In this document: one piece after another, positions 48,975-60,897 of the stretch
Numbering within the stretch: the stretch's first letter is position 1
Layout of the letters: each line of letters starts with the position of its first letter
Assembly: GCF_018139145.2 (NCBI RefSeq)
Contig: NC_059500.1
Coordinates: forward strand, 18,352,101-18,416,100
Direction: 5' to 3'
From: Gymnogyps californianus
Taxonomy: Eukaryota > Chordata > Aves > Accipitriformes > Cathartidae
DNA length: 64,000 bases
The notes under the pieces: generated by a model
The model's input: the letters and a program-made list of their open reading frames with translations, nothing else
Told to the model about the DNA's origin: nothing
The model's database searches: none
Translations under genes and position numbers: made by a program

Positions 48975-49410
48975 CTGCTCCAGCGTGGGGTCCCTCCCAT
49001 GGGAGACAGTCCTCCATGAACTTCTTCAACGTGAGTCCTTCCCATGGGCTGCAGTTCTTCACGTACTGCTCCAGCGTGGGTTCCTTCCATGGTGTGGAGT
49101 CCTTCAGGAACAGACTGCTCCAGCGTGGGTCCCCCATGGGGTCACAAGTCCTGCCAGCAAACCTGCTCCAGCCTGGGCTCCTCTCTCCATGGGGCCACGG
49201 GTCCGCAGGTCCTGCCAGGAGCCTGCTCCAGCGCGGGCTTCCCACGGAGTCACAGCCTCCTTCGGGCACATCCACCTGCTCCGGCGTGGGGTCCTCCACG
49301 GGCTGCAGGTGGATATCTGCTCCACCATGGACCTCTATGGGCTGCAGGGGGACAGCCTGCCTCACCATGGTCTTCCCCACGGGCTGCAGGGGAATCTCTG
49401 CTCCTGTGCC
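48975..49410 (-). repeat. Degenerate minisatellite inside LTR copy A
   Basis: On the + strand the motif CTGCTCCAGCGTGGG or a variant recurs about eight times at intervals of roughly 35-70 bp, each followed by a CCATGGG or CCACGGG-like segment. The block has no stop codons in several frames on both strands, which creates overlapping long open frames (up to 219 codons). Copy B holds a shorter version of the same array. Confidence 0.85.
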
Positions 49411-49670
49411 TGGAGCCCCTTCTCCCCCTCCTTCTTCACTGACCTTGGTGTCTGCAGGGCTGTTTCTCACACTGTTTCTCTCACTCCTCTCTCCCAGCTG
49501 CTGTAGTGCAGAGTTTTTTACTCTTTCTTAAATATGTTATTACAGAGGCACTACCAATGTTGCTGATGGGCTCAGGTTTGGCCAGCAGTGGCAGCTTCTG
49601 GCATCTTCTCACAGAAGCCACCCCTGCAGTCCCCTCTGCTACCAAAACCTTGCAACATAAACCCAATACA

Positions 49671-49675
49671 TACTT
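49671..49675. repeat. Target-site duplication, right copy (TACTT)
   Basis: Exact repeat of 48574-48578, directly after the LTR end at 49670. Confidence 0.88.
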
Positions 49676-50470
49676 ATATCAGCTGTATATATAATATTAT
49701 AAGATAAGATGTTTGTAGTTGGACAGAAATGGTTTTGGATAAATGTGTGTTAAATTTACAGTTCTTCCTTTTACCTCTTGATTAATGATGCCTAGGTTTG
49801 TGAATCCATTATTTTGACTTCAGTGACATTTCTCAGTTGCTTAAAGTATAATGTGCTCTCAGACTTGTAGGAGTACAGCTGTAATCAGAACATCTGAGTT
49901 CCTACTATGGGCAAAAAAAAAAGATGATGTCATATTTTTGAGATTTTTCCTCTTCTCTTCTCTCTTGGCTTCAGCGCTGCTTGGCAGCCCATGTTTCTAA
50001 GCCATTTTACTGTTGTTTATGCATCTTCAGTCACAGATGCTTTGAATTATCACATTATCATTTTTACAGCCCTCCATTTTCCACACTATTTTATCTGAGC
50101 TCTGTGAAGGATGCTCAAACCACTAGGATCAATTTGTACCAAGGGCACAGAAAGCTATAATATTATAATAAGACTAGCAGTTAATGGGATACTAACTATT
50201 TGCATTTGTTGCACTAGTAGAACAATTTGTTCCTTTGGCTCCCTGTTAGCAGTACACTGTGAATTCCTTTAATCATTTTTTGGTTTTACTCTTGAATCCA
50301 TTTCCATTTTCTAGGTGTGCTATTACTACCAGCACATTTTTCTAACCTTCTTTCAGGAAATATTGAATTGTTATATTTAGTGTGCAAAATCAAAGTAGAA
50401 TCTCATCTTTAGCTGTTGTCTATTTCTTGCCTTTGTTGGAACTTGTTTCTGGTAGACTTTAATGATTGCA

Positions 50471-50498
50471 TGATGTTTATTGTATGATGTTTATTGTA
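50471..50498 (+). repeat. 14-bp perfect tandem duplication
   Basis: TGATGTTTATTGTA occurs twice in succession and is followed by a partial third copy (TGATG). Confidence 0.95.
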
Positions 50499-53400
50499 TG
50501 ATGACATGGGAAAACATTAGAAATACATGTTCTATACAAATGTACTAATAAAAACAATATACAGTTCCAAGAAATGTTTGTGGGTTTCTTCTTACTGGTG
50601 TTTCAACATTGGCCTTAAAACAGCTGTAAATTAGAAAAGTAACAACATTGACTTATATTGTTGTGAAACTGTTCTGAGTTTAGTTTAATGGCACAAACAG
50701 ACAGTTCCTTTCGCTAATTTAATTCGTTTTTGGTTGTGTGGCAATGCACAATAGTGTGCCATGCTTTGCCACTGCATTTTGGTGTAAGGGTGGTAATACA
50801 GGCTATGATTCCATGCTTATTAATAGCAGATCTGTGCATTAGTAGGTCACCTGACTGCACTATTAGGTTTATATCAGCCATAAGCCCATGGCTGCGTTCC
50901 TGTAAGTTATGCAAAATTGCAAGTCACACCATGATGCTTGTGGGACAATAGGCAACACGTGCTAGAAGAAAGTACTTGTCAAGCAACCATTTTGTCAAAA
51001 CTCTTTCAAAATATTTTGAACAAACTTGGATAGAGTGAGATCATACTGATTGAGTGCTTTATTTGGGCTACTTAGGTCAGTGGTTTAAGCATTTTCTGAA
51101 ATAATGGCCTTGTTAAAACATGCCAACATGATCACAAGTGATCATCTGCTTTTAGTCTTAGACATGGTCATAGCTTGTAGAAAAACAAGCTGACATTTCT
51201 ATGACTGTTTTTTTCATATGGTTAAGAATTAACTGCTTAGGTTTCTTTGGGCTTTTTAACAAGAGTATTCAGCAGGTTTTTTTAAAGAGGAAGCACTGAC
51301 CACGAGGAGACTATTTGTATCCTATCACTGTCATTTTCTGGAAAAGTATATGCTGTGTTGTGGGAGAAAGATGGTTGGAAATCAAATGCAGGGTGTAGGT
51401 GTTCCTAGTGAGGGAAAGAAACAGGCAAAAGGGAAAAAAAAGTAAAGGAGACATTTGGGGACATACTGGAGTGCCGACTGCATGTTGAAAAGGCAGGCTA
51501 ACAAAAAAGTGTGTGTTGAGAAGTTGAAGGGGTTTTGAGCAAAGAATCTGACAGGAGAGATTAGAAATAGACCACAAAGACCAAGTGCCACAAGGTAAAC
51601 TGGCTGCAGTTTACAGTGTTCAGACCAAGCCGTGGAGCCTGTTAATGTCCATACTCTTTTCCCTGTTAGATATGCCAGACACAGGAAATCACCATACACA
51701 AAACAGCCTTTCTCTTTTGTTGGGTGGTAAGATATATTGAACTTTGCAGGAGAAAAAAGATGGAGATTGAGTACGTGAACGCCTTTGCTTACGTGGCAGT
51801 AATTCCTTGTATCGTGACAGAACTTTGCAGAAAGTTTGGAGGTTTCTAATCACAAAATGTGATCCATTGAGGTACTGTTTTGTACTGCATTGTGCCTATG
51901 TAAGGAAAACCTGACTTAAGTCTTGAATTGTTGTGAACACTTGAAAACTTGCAATATATTTCTAATGCACAGATTTGATATCCCAAATGGTATTTCAAAT
52001 TCCTAAAAGATTCTGCATAACATTTCAGAGTTATAGTGTCATTCCCTCTGATACCCAAAATGGATTTGTTTGATTTTCACTTTGCTTGAGTTACATTGCA
52101 CTGTTTTCTGTAATGGGATAATTTCATACTTTGGATTTGTGAAAATGTGAAAAAGTGAAAACTCGCATCCTGTTATTTCTGGTTTGTTAATTCTGGTCAT
52201 CTCTTGCAGACCAGCACTCTGCTCTCTGGAGAGGTTCCCCTTTCTGCATTGGCACTTTATTCTGTGATCTTCACACTATTACTTCTGGCTCATGGACATC
52301 AAAGAGTTAGGAAAGTGCTTGGCAGCTGTTGCTTTATGTGACTTGACCTTCACTTTGTTCCAAAGAGGGTCTTAAAAGTGATGAGAAGAGGAGGCTTTTT
52401 AAAATCTGATCTCACACATAACCTAGAAGATGTGGTCAAATACTTTCTTGGCTAAGAGGAATTGGTGATGTACTCAGGTATTAGATGCAATCCTATTCAT
52501 TTGAAAAAATAAATGCAGCTGACTGCCTCTAAACGTGTAGAAATCAAACATCCGGAAACAGCTAATTAACAGTTCAATTTTTCTCATAGTTCCACATCTA
52601 AATCAACCAGTATTCAGCACCAGAACTCTTTTCTCACTTTCCTCAGAGTTACTCCACCTGTCTTTTCTGACATGTCTTGTGCCTTATTCTTTTCTTACTG
52701 CGTGTCTTAGTTTTTCTGCACATGTGCACCAATGTGAAAACTGCGATCAAGTCAGTCCTCCCACTTTGGCATTTAACATCAGCCCATATAATTCAAACTC
52801 CTGAAGGACTTCCAGTGTGGCATGCGGTTTGTGTGATGGCTTTTATTGTTTCACCATCTCTAATCAAAGGGACATTTCACTGTTCCCTTGGGCTTCAAAT
52901 GAAAGGTGTTTCTGTTTACCAGTTTCAGTCTGGTTTCTCCCAAGCCATAATAACATTCTTATTTTCAATACTTTATAAAATTGAAGATTGAGAATTGAAC
53001 TGTCAGTGCTAATTATACAGATGTTGTGGGAAGAACAAAGTAAAGAAATGTATGTGCGAGGATTTTAAAAATGAAAAAGGAATTATTGGGGAAAGCATTT
53101 CTCTAGTTCTTTTGGCTTTCCCAAACCTCAGAGCAGTAAACCAAGGAGAAAAAATTATTTTGTTTAGTAGGAAGACTATGAAGGCTTTGCTGCTAATCCA
53201 AGAGTAAAATCTGATGGATTAGAATGAATGTTCTGCATAAGTAAGAATGAAATTTAAACCATAGAAAGAAGTTTAGCTCTCAGATGAGGTCAACTACCAT
53301 ATTCTTTGCTAAAATTTTCTGTTAAACTCCATATATTCACTTAATATTACTGGTGCTACATGATAGTTCTGCACAACTCGAGTTCTAATTATAGTATATG

Positions 53401-56400
53401 GTTCTCCTACATATAATATAGGAAATTTTATGTATGCTAAATCAGGTTCTCCGAATAACAACTAGTACTTTGTGTTTACTGAGCAATCAAACAGCAATCA
53501 TAACAGTGTAGATGAGAAATAATTTTTACTTCACCCTGGAAGAGTTTGTGTAAAGTGTATTACTTCTCTGTTCTTTTCCCCTGACAGAAGCTTATCTTAG
53601 TAATGAATTGTATGCTGAAAATATTTCTGAAAAAATTGGCTAACTGTAGGTTACTTTGTACTGCCCTTGGATAATGCACCCATTACAAACTGTGCTGTGC
53701 TTAAGCAGGATTAACAGAGACTGCACACTAGCCACAACACTATATCCTTATTAACAGAAAAATACAACCAGGATAACCTTACAAATGGTAATTCCTTTAT
53801 TTTTAAAAGACCAGAGGGTGTGTTATGCAGAACAGAGTGTCTTGGGGGGCTGTCATAATTTGTTGAAAACCTTGAAAATAGTGTGAAATTGCATATTTTT
53901 GCTGTTATCAATATTTCTTAACTTCTTTTACTCTAATAAGGATGCTACTAAGACAACCATTTTACTGTCCTTTAAAACCCTAATGAAATTACTTAAAAAA
54001 ATCCCTAAAATGTCAAGCTGACATTAATTTTCATTATTGTCTAGGAATTTAAATTAGTCAACATAATGTGCTGCTTTAATCTGTTGCCTCATTCTCTTTT
54101 ATATTTGCTTTGGTGCTCATGAATAACAACATTTTAATAATCTGTTTTATTACTATTTTATTTCTATTTTTTCTTAGTAATGGAAATAAGTCTAATTTTA
54201 TAATGCAAATTACAGCTTTTCTGCTATATGCACAGAATATGGGAAAAAGCCCTCAACAGACTGGTATAAAAAATGAAATTGTGAAGGCAGAATGATTAAT
54301 GGAGGAACTTCTTCTGCTCTTATATTGTCGTTGTCACCAGTAATGAGCAGATGGGCTTGAGAAGACCCTGCTAGCCTGCTGTGTCATGCTGGAAGGGGAG
54401 GCTGGCTGTGACTTAGGCTTTCTGGAGCCTGGTGCAGACTCATTCTCTCATACGGTACTTTAAGGCCATGGTACTGTACCTTGGAGAAAGTCTGAGCTTG
54501 TAAACACCATCAGGAAGAGGGCTGAGAGCTGTTTCATTGGAATAAGCAGGCTGAACAATGGGAAAAACACTAGTTATGAAAAGACAAGACTGATAAAGGG
54601 GCAGACATGGTGGTGGAGAGTGGCTTGTGCAGCTGGCAGCCAGAGTGGTTGATTGCCCAGGGGAGGGATGGACTTCTAGTCCTTCGTGTCCAGGCCAGGA
54701 GGGTCACCACTGGCAGGCTGTTATTACCTGCCTTTCCGCCTACAGTCTCCTAAGCACTTGGGACAAATATTAATTTTGCTTCAGTCCTAAGCTGCAGAGA
54801 GTACAAAAATGTATCGGAGTCTGTGTGAACTAGAGGGCCGTGCTGGGGTGTACTTGTGGCACTGTGGCAGCACTGCCTGGGAAAGCCTTGGTAAAACGTG
54901 CGTGACTCACAAAAGAGCCGTGCAGGGGTTTGAGCAGAAAAATACTGAGTGCATTGTTGATTCAGCTGTTTTGCTCATCTTGGGACCTAGTCTGCGCATC
55001 ATTACACGGCCGTGTCCTGTTGTGCCATGGAGCTCTTTCAGGCTACATAAAGTATGTCTGCTTGGACTCCATCTTGCAGCTCACTGCGTTTGCTGTTTAG
55101 AATTAAAACTCTGGAAATGGCTATAGCTGTCTAACATCTTGCAAGACAGTTTCAGGTTGCTTATAATTTGCTTAGCTGTCGTGGTTAGGCTGAGGTTTTG
55201 TATGCTAGATAAGTGTTTCGGCTTGTTTTTTTCTGGAAACCCCAAATGACTAAACTGTTTTTGACCAGGAGAATAGGGAAAAATACGGTTTGTTATTCTA
55301 CATTAAAAAAGAAATAGATGAGTTTGTTTTGGAAAATGCTACGACACCTCCAGACTTTGGGCTGGGAATCTGAGCTGTGTCAGTGTGGCTTTGTCAGGCC
55401 TATGACATTTGCCATTAACTGTAAAAATCCGTCCAGGTTTGTCTTTTAAGTGCCACAAATTGAAGTTTTCAAGAGAGACTTGAAAATTTTGTTCACTGAA
55501 GGTTTTTCCTAGCTCTTAGTGTTTTCCAGAAAGTCTACATACTGTTATCGCACAGTGACTAAGCATGACTAAAATTGTTTTTCTCTGAAATGACTACTAG
55601 GGTGAAGAGAGTTGGCAACTTAACCACGACCCTTTTTCTACTGCATAGAGTCATGCTATGTTTGGCATCCAGGCTCAAGAAGAGGGAAGGCAAGGGAACA
55701 AAATTTAGGAACAAAATTAGAGAGGAGCAGGTTAGAGCAAAGAATCTAGTGAGATGTGGACTGGTGTGGGAAGGAGAGAAAAATCTTGCTCTAAGTTAAA
55801 GGATACTTAGGGTGATTAGAAAGAAAACCAGGCTGGGGATGTTTGGAAATATCTTCCTCATCTTTGATGAGGGAAAAGAGGCTTGGACTATTTGGCTGAA
55901 TTATGGGATCTCAAATGGAGGGAAATCTAGGTCTTGTAAACAGCAGGTTTGGGATGGAGCATTGCGTCTTGCCAGCAATGTAGACAGATCCTGGCAATGA
56001 TATGGTGAAATGGAAGACTAGATACTGCTTATGGTCACTGTGTTTAGGAAGGGATGTGAGAGCCAGGACAAATTGCTCTGGGCAGGCATCCAATCTGTGA
56101 GTCCAAATGTATGGTACTTGGACTAGATTGCTCAAAGCTGAGGCTGGTAAATCAACAAATGGTTAGGACTTGGCGAGACACTATATTGTATCTGGTGCTA
56201 GAACTAGCTCAGTTTTGAATTAGCTAATCTTGAGCTGTCTTGAATAGTGCTGTATAGCATGATTATGTATGTTTTGCTATATTCATGTACAATGGGCCAT
56301 GAGGCTTTTGTAGAAGGGGAAATTTCATCTTAGGGGGCTTTACAGCCTGGCTGTCCTTTATTAACATGGAGCTACAGATGGAGTGTTCTGCTAATTATGC

Positions 56401-57036
56401 TATAATGCCTTGGCTTTTGCGGGGAGACAATTTCTCACACAAGTAAGATCCAGTTTATCTCTTGAAGTAGGTTTCTTTCATAGGAAAAGGATCTGAGATG
56501 AGGTGTATGTATTCTGATAGACATCTAAAAGCTTATAGGTTTGCTTAATAAATCTGCAGATGGATATCAAGTTTTCATTATCAACATGTGATTTGCTTTC
56601 AAAATCTGGGATTCAAGCATTTTGATGTTTGGAAAGATTTTATTTTTTTTAATCTCAGTGATCTGTATACATGCTTTGCTCTTCCTGAATTTGGTTGACT
56701 GACTTCAGCCATGCATTAAAAAATACCATACTGTTGATGTCACTTGGCTCACTTTTGAACCTAATTTGTCTGAGATGTTTACTCTGCTTGAATCCTTGAT
56801 TTTGAAAGAGAATCACATGTTGATAGATTCCATGATCTAATGTGGTTTTTTATATTGGCGTGCAAACCCCTTTAAGTAAAAGTAAGACAGGAAGAAGAAA
56901 ATAAATTTTGGTTTATTTTTACATATTAACATTTGAAATTCTTTACTAAGTGATATTGTTATGCATAAGAATTAAGGAGCTTTGGTTTGTTTGTTTTTTT
57001 TTAAAATGTATTTATCAGCATAGTAAACCTTGCAGC

Positions 57037-57052
57037 TTTTTTTTTTTTTTTT
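57037..57052 (+). repeat. Poly-T run
   Basis: 16 consecutive T in intergenic sequence upstream of the R2 cluster. Confidence 0.9.
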
Positions 57053-57604
57053 CCCTTAACACATGAAAAAATATTTTGCTTCATGGGATGAGCCACCAAT
57101 AAATTGCTAGGATTAGAAAACTTCTCCTTTATAGCCAGATTATCGCTTAACAGTTTTTGGGGAAATTAAAAGACCAGTTGCAATTGTTTTTACAGCAGGT
57201 AGGAGGGCTGGAGGAGAACCAAAAAAGTGTAGTTTACAGGCAGAGCTGTCACCTTAGCAATGACTGAGACTACTTTTTTGACTCACTGTTAGAATGACTT
57301 GCAGGAGGTAAATATCTGCACCAACACCATTATAATGTGTTGTTATTCAATTAATATTTGAAAGACTCCGCCATAGCTGGCTACATGTGTGTATGTTGTC
57401 TAGGTGTCATGTCTAAGGAGAAAAAAAAGCTCTGAAAATTTTGATGTTAAAAGAAGTAGGAGCAGCTTGAGAGCATTTCAAGCAGAGGACTTTGCTGATC
57501 TGAGCATGGCGCTGTACAAATGCAACTCTCCTGCTTCTGATGTGAAACTGGTGGCTCACTTTGAGTACCTCTGTGCTGCAAAGGAAAAAGAAGGGATTTA
57601 AGAA

Positions 57605-57615
57605 TGGTGTCTTAA
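57605..57615. repeat. Candidate R2 target duplication, left copy
   Basis: TGGTGTCTTAA matches TGGTGTATTAA at 60898-60908 in 10 of 11 positions. The pair brackets the R2 copy, but seven unexplained bases lie between this repeat and the 28S-like tag, so this may be coincidence. Confidence 0.4.
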
Positions 57616-57622
57616 TTAATCT

Positions 57623-57649
57623 CTAATTAGATGATGAGGCATTTGGCTA
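57623..57649 (-). other. 28S rDNA tag joined to the R2 3' end (27 bp)
   Basis: On the - strand the bases directly after the R2 3' end begin TAGCCAAATGCCTCATCATC and continue CTAATTAG-like to 57623. From memory, 28S rRNA downstream of the R2 cleavage site begins TAGCCAAATGCCTCGTCATC and continues to TAATTAG, so 26 of 27 bases agree. The one difference is G to A in a CG dinucleotide, a common decay change. The match to 28S stops at 57623, and no further 28S sequence is seen on either side of the element. Confidence 0.85.
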
Positions 57650-58223
57650 TTTATCAATATAAATGATACATGTTTCTTTTTTGGGTTAAGTAAAGGTGGC
57701 CTGTCCACCTGTGTCAAGACCAGTAACTGATGTCTTTTAGCAGGGTGATGACACGTCATGATTCCGAGCCCCTTGTTGTCCCTACAGGCTATCTTTCATA
57801 TTCAATGATCCTTCCACTAATTGCTCTGGGGGTCTGGCTCCTGCCCTAAGTCGTTATGAAGCAAGTTAGTTTCACCCTAGATGATGTAGGATAAAAAAAA
57901 ACCAAAATTAGTTTATTGAAAATTCATTAAATAATACAATTACAATTACAATACAGTAATTCATTAGGATCTTAAAACGGTCTGAGCTTGACTAGCAAAT
58001 ATATGTACAATATCTACTGAAGTAAATAGCGCCTGATTTGATAAACGACACACAATCTTTTCCTGTTGGGAACTAGAGTCCCAGTTCTGCTAATAACTTG
58101 TAATTGCCTTGATGCCATTTTCCACGTGCTCCCAGAGGAAAACGTATAAATTTAATAGTAGTGGCATTCGTCAGTTCTTGAACTTGATGTTTAAGATGTT
58201 GATATTTCCTTACTTTTTCTTCC

Positions 58224-58228
58224 GCTGC
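58224..58228. repeat. LTR target duplication in R2, left copy (GCTGC)
   Basis: GCTGC directly precedes the LTR at 58229 and is repeated exactly at 59118-59122. Confidence 0.88.
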
Positions 58229-59117
58229 TGTGTTGGGTTTGTGTAGCAGGGGAGGGGCTACAGGGACGGCTGCGGTGAGAAGCTGCTAGAAGCTTCCCTG
58301 GCTCCAAACTTGGACCCACCTCTGGCCAAGGCTGAGCCCATCAGCAACGGTGGTGGCACCTCTGTGATAGCATATTTAAGAAAGGGAAAAGACTGCTGAG
58401 GTGGAGAGGAGGAGAGGAAGAAGAAGAGCTACAGCGAAGAAAGGAGTGCGATGTGAGAGAAACAACCATGCAGACACCGAGGTCAGCAAAGAAGAAGGAG
58501 GAGGTGCTCTGGAGCAGAGATTCCCCTGCAGCCCCGAGGACCCCACGCCAGAGCAGGTGGCTGGGCCCAGAAAAGGCCATGACTCTGTGGGAAAATCCAC
58601 GCTGGAGCAGTTTGTGGAGGACTGCAGCCCCTGGAAAGGATGCGCATTGGAGAAACTCATGGAGGGCTGACCCCCATGAGAGGGACCCCACGCTGGAGCA
58701 GGGGAAGAGTGTGAGGAGTCCTGCCCCTGAGGAGGAAGGATCGGCAGAAACAACAGTTGACGAACTGACTGCAACCCTCATTCCCGCCCCTCTGCGCCGC
58801 TGCAGGGGGAGGAGGTAGAGGAATCGGGAGCAAAGCTGAGCCCAGGAAGAAGGGAGGGGCAGGGAGAAGGTGTGTTAAGGTATGGTTCAATTGCTCATCA
58901 TCTTACTCTGATTTGATTGGTAACAAATTGAATTGATTTATTTTTCCCCAAATTGAGCCTGTTTTGCCTGTGACCATAAGTGGTGCGTGATCCCTCCCTG
59001 TCCTTGTCTCTACCCTCAAGCCTTTTGTTGTATTTTTTTCTCCCCATCCTGCTGGGAGGGAGGAGTGAGCGAGTGGCTGCACGGTGCTTTATTGCCGGCT
59101 GGGCCTAAGCCATGACA
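58229..59117 (+). mobile_element. Solo LTR, ERVL-like (889 bp), copy B, inside R2
   Basis: It begins TGTGTTGGGTTTGTG and ends AAGCCATGACA, with perfect 5-bp duplications on both sides. It aligns over its whole length with copy A at 48579-49670 (opposite strand), sharing the start, the TTTAAGAAAG stretch, the CTGGAGCAG repeats and the 3' part. It is about 200 bp shorter, mainly from fewer internal repeats. Its last 55 bp resemble the end of the LTR at 62383-62987. No retroviral genes adjoin, so it is a solo LTR. It interrupts the R2 reading frame and is therefore younger than that insertion. Confidence 0.9.
58553..58710 (+). repeat. Short repeat array inside LTR copy B
   Basis: About four degenerate copies of an ACGCTGGAGCAG-type unit (ACGCCAGAGCAG, ACGCTGGAGCAG, GCATTGGAGAAA, ACGCTGGAGCAG), corresponding to the longer array in copy A. 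Confidence 0.75.
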
Positions 59118-59122
59118 GCTGC
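59118..59122. repeat. LTR target duplication in R2, right copy (GCTGC)
   Basis: Exact repeat of 58224-58228, directly after the LTR end at 59117. Removing the LTR and one copy leaves the R2 frame continuous. Confidence 0.88.
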
Positions 59123-60897
59123 ATCCGCCAGAGATGTTGGTTTACTCTCATATCTAACAGTGATGTCTACTACCAAGGCTTGATCTCCTTTAAGGAATAC
59201 CAAGTCCGGTTTATACAGTTCATTTTGTTTGTCTTTCAACAACGGCTTTTGGAATACTACCCATTCTTTCTTTTTGGCCTCTTCCGCCAACAATTCGCAT
59301 AGTTGGTTATGTCTTTTAATCCTAGCATCTTGCACCACAGAGCAGTATCTAATGATATGGGAACAGGTCTCATTCTCTGCCTGACAATGCTGACACGATT
59401 TAATTTGAGTGTCTTGTCTGCCCCTTGTCAAAGATTCTCTTGTGGGGTAGACATTACCTCTCAGCTGTAATGCCATGAAGAGCTTTCTATGGGGAATGCC
59501 TCTGTAATATTCAGTCCAGTTGTTACTGATTTTATCCTTCTCAAAGTTGAAGATCCCATGGCTCTGGGATAGCAGCTTGGTCCAGTTCACAAATTCTTGC
59601 TTTCGCCAGTTACAAGGTCTTGGAAAAACAGCTTTTGTAGTGGGCATCTCCCATTCAGGGGCTGGTTCCTCATTGCCTAACTCCTCTGATATCACCATAA
59701 CCGCTTTCGGGTCCCAAACAGATGGAATTTTATCCTTATGTCCTCCTGCTGCAATCCACAATCTTTCAAATTCTTTCTCAATACCCTCAAGTCGTACAAC
59801 TGCTTTTATTGTCTCGTCTGAAGACTGCACAATTCTGTGTAGTCTTTGGGCCTGTAAACTGGGGATCAATCCCAAGAGTCTGGTAATACCCAGGCCTCCA
59901 TCCTGAGTGCTAGAATACAGGAAGGCATCACAGGTACTTGGTCGTAGAATTAAACATTCCTTGACAGCTGCTCGAATTGCCAGATCAAGTGTTCCAGGTA
60001 CATAGCCTTTACATCCGCCTGGACTGCTAAGTAAATCAGTCATGGAATAGTATATCCTTTCAAGATGTCAACTTTCTGTAATGGCTTCAAAGAAGACCTC
60101 CCAATCTGTAGTAACCATTCCTTTATTTTTTCCAGTAGTTCTGGTTTTGATATTCCAGTCCATGGGTCTATACATAGGCCCAGGTACTTTTCAGAGCTAC
60201 TGGGTTCAATCATATTGAAAGGATGCTGTTAATCATCCATGGAGGACAGTCATAGATCGTATATGTATCTCTTGTAGGCTGAATGTAAAAACCGTGACAC
60301 TTCTCCCCTTGTGTCTTGAGGCCCGTTAGTTCACAAAAGACCTCTAAAATTTCAATATTTTTCTGCATTCCTTCCCATGATCCACTCAGCAGTACCAAGT
60401 CATCTGCAAAATCCATAGTTGTTATATGTTCGAACAGTGTTGGAATCCCCTTTCTTCCTCCTCCAATTTACAAAGTAGGGGGACCACAGATAAGTTAAAT
60501 AGGATTGGAGACATTGGATCACCCTGTTTTACACCAATTTGAATCCCAATGGTATCTGACTGTTCATTCTTCATGTCAGTACGGGTACTGACATTATGAT
60601 ATAAGTTTGTAATCAGGATAATAATATGATTGTCCAGACTCTTCTGTTTCAGAGCTGCAATGATGTGAGAATGGCTCACAGTGTCAAAGGCTTTGGCTAA
60701 GTCAACGACGACTACCCCCAGGGGTCCATGTTCCTTCTTTGCATTTCAAATTAGAAGCTGTAATAATTTCAAATTTTCCACACATCCTGATGACCTTATA
60801 AACCCCCTTTGCTGTGGATTAATGGGACATGCCTTAGTCAACCTTGCTGTTAAAATCCTTGAGAATAACCTCAAGATGGTCGATCCGATGGTAATCT

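Larger units (their letters stand above)
48579..49670 (-). mobile_element. Solo LTR, ERVL-like (1,092 bp), copy A
   Basis: On the - strand it begins TGTATTGGGTTTATG and ends CCCACCACA, the TG...CA ends of a retroviral LTR, and perfect 5-bp duplications flank it. No retroviral coding sequence adjoins, so it is a solo LTR left by recombination between two LTRs. A related copy lies at 58229-59117 on the other strand. A GC-rich block in the middle is built from repeats of a CTGGAGCAG-type unit. A possible poly-A signal AATAAA reads on the - strand at 48762-48767. The 5-bp duplication and the 3' end shared with the ERVL LTR at 62383 favour an ERVL-type origin. Confidence 0.9.
49676..57604. other. 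Intergenic, no gene recognised
   Basis: No convincing exon or RNA gene. Small features are a 14-bp tandem duplication at 50471-50498 and a T-run at 57037-57052. The stretch at about 55800-56150 is purine-rich and could be an old degraded repeat, but I cannot assign it. Confidence 0.55.

Noticed and set aside
48872..49531. 219-codon + strand open frame in LTR copy A
   Set aside because: It is antisense to the LTR and overlaps several other long frames in the same stop-poor GC-rich repeat block.
57404..57601. 65-codon open frame just left of the R2 copy (+ strand), fairly protein-like in composition
   Set aside because: I recognise no homologue, the frame is short, and there is no supporting splice or promoter context. 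It could be part of an old repeat.
59520..59906. 128-codon + strand open frame
   Set aside because: It is the antisense shadow of the R2 coding remnant on the - strand.
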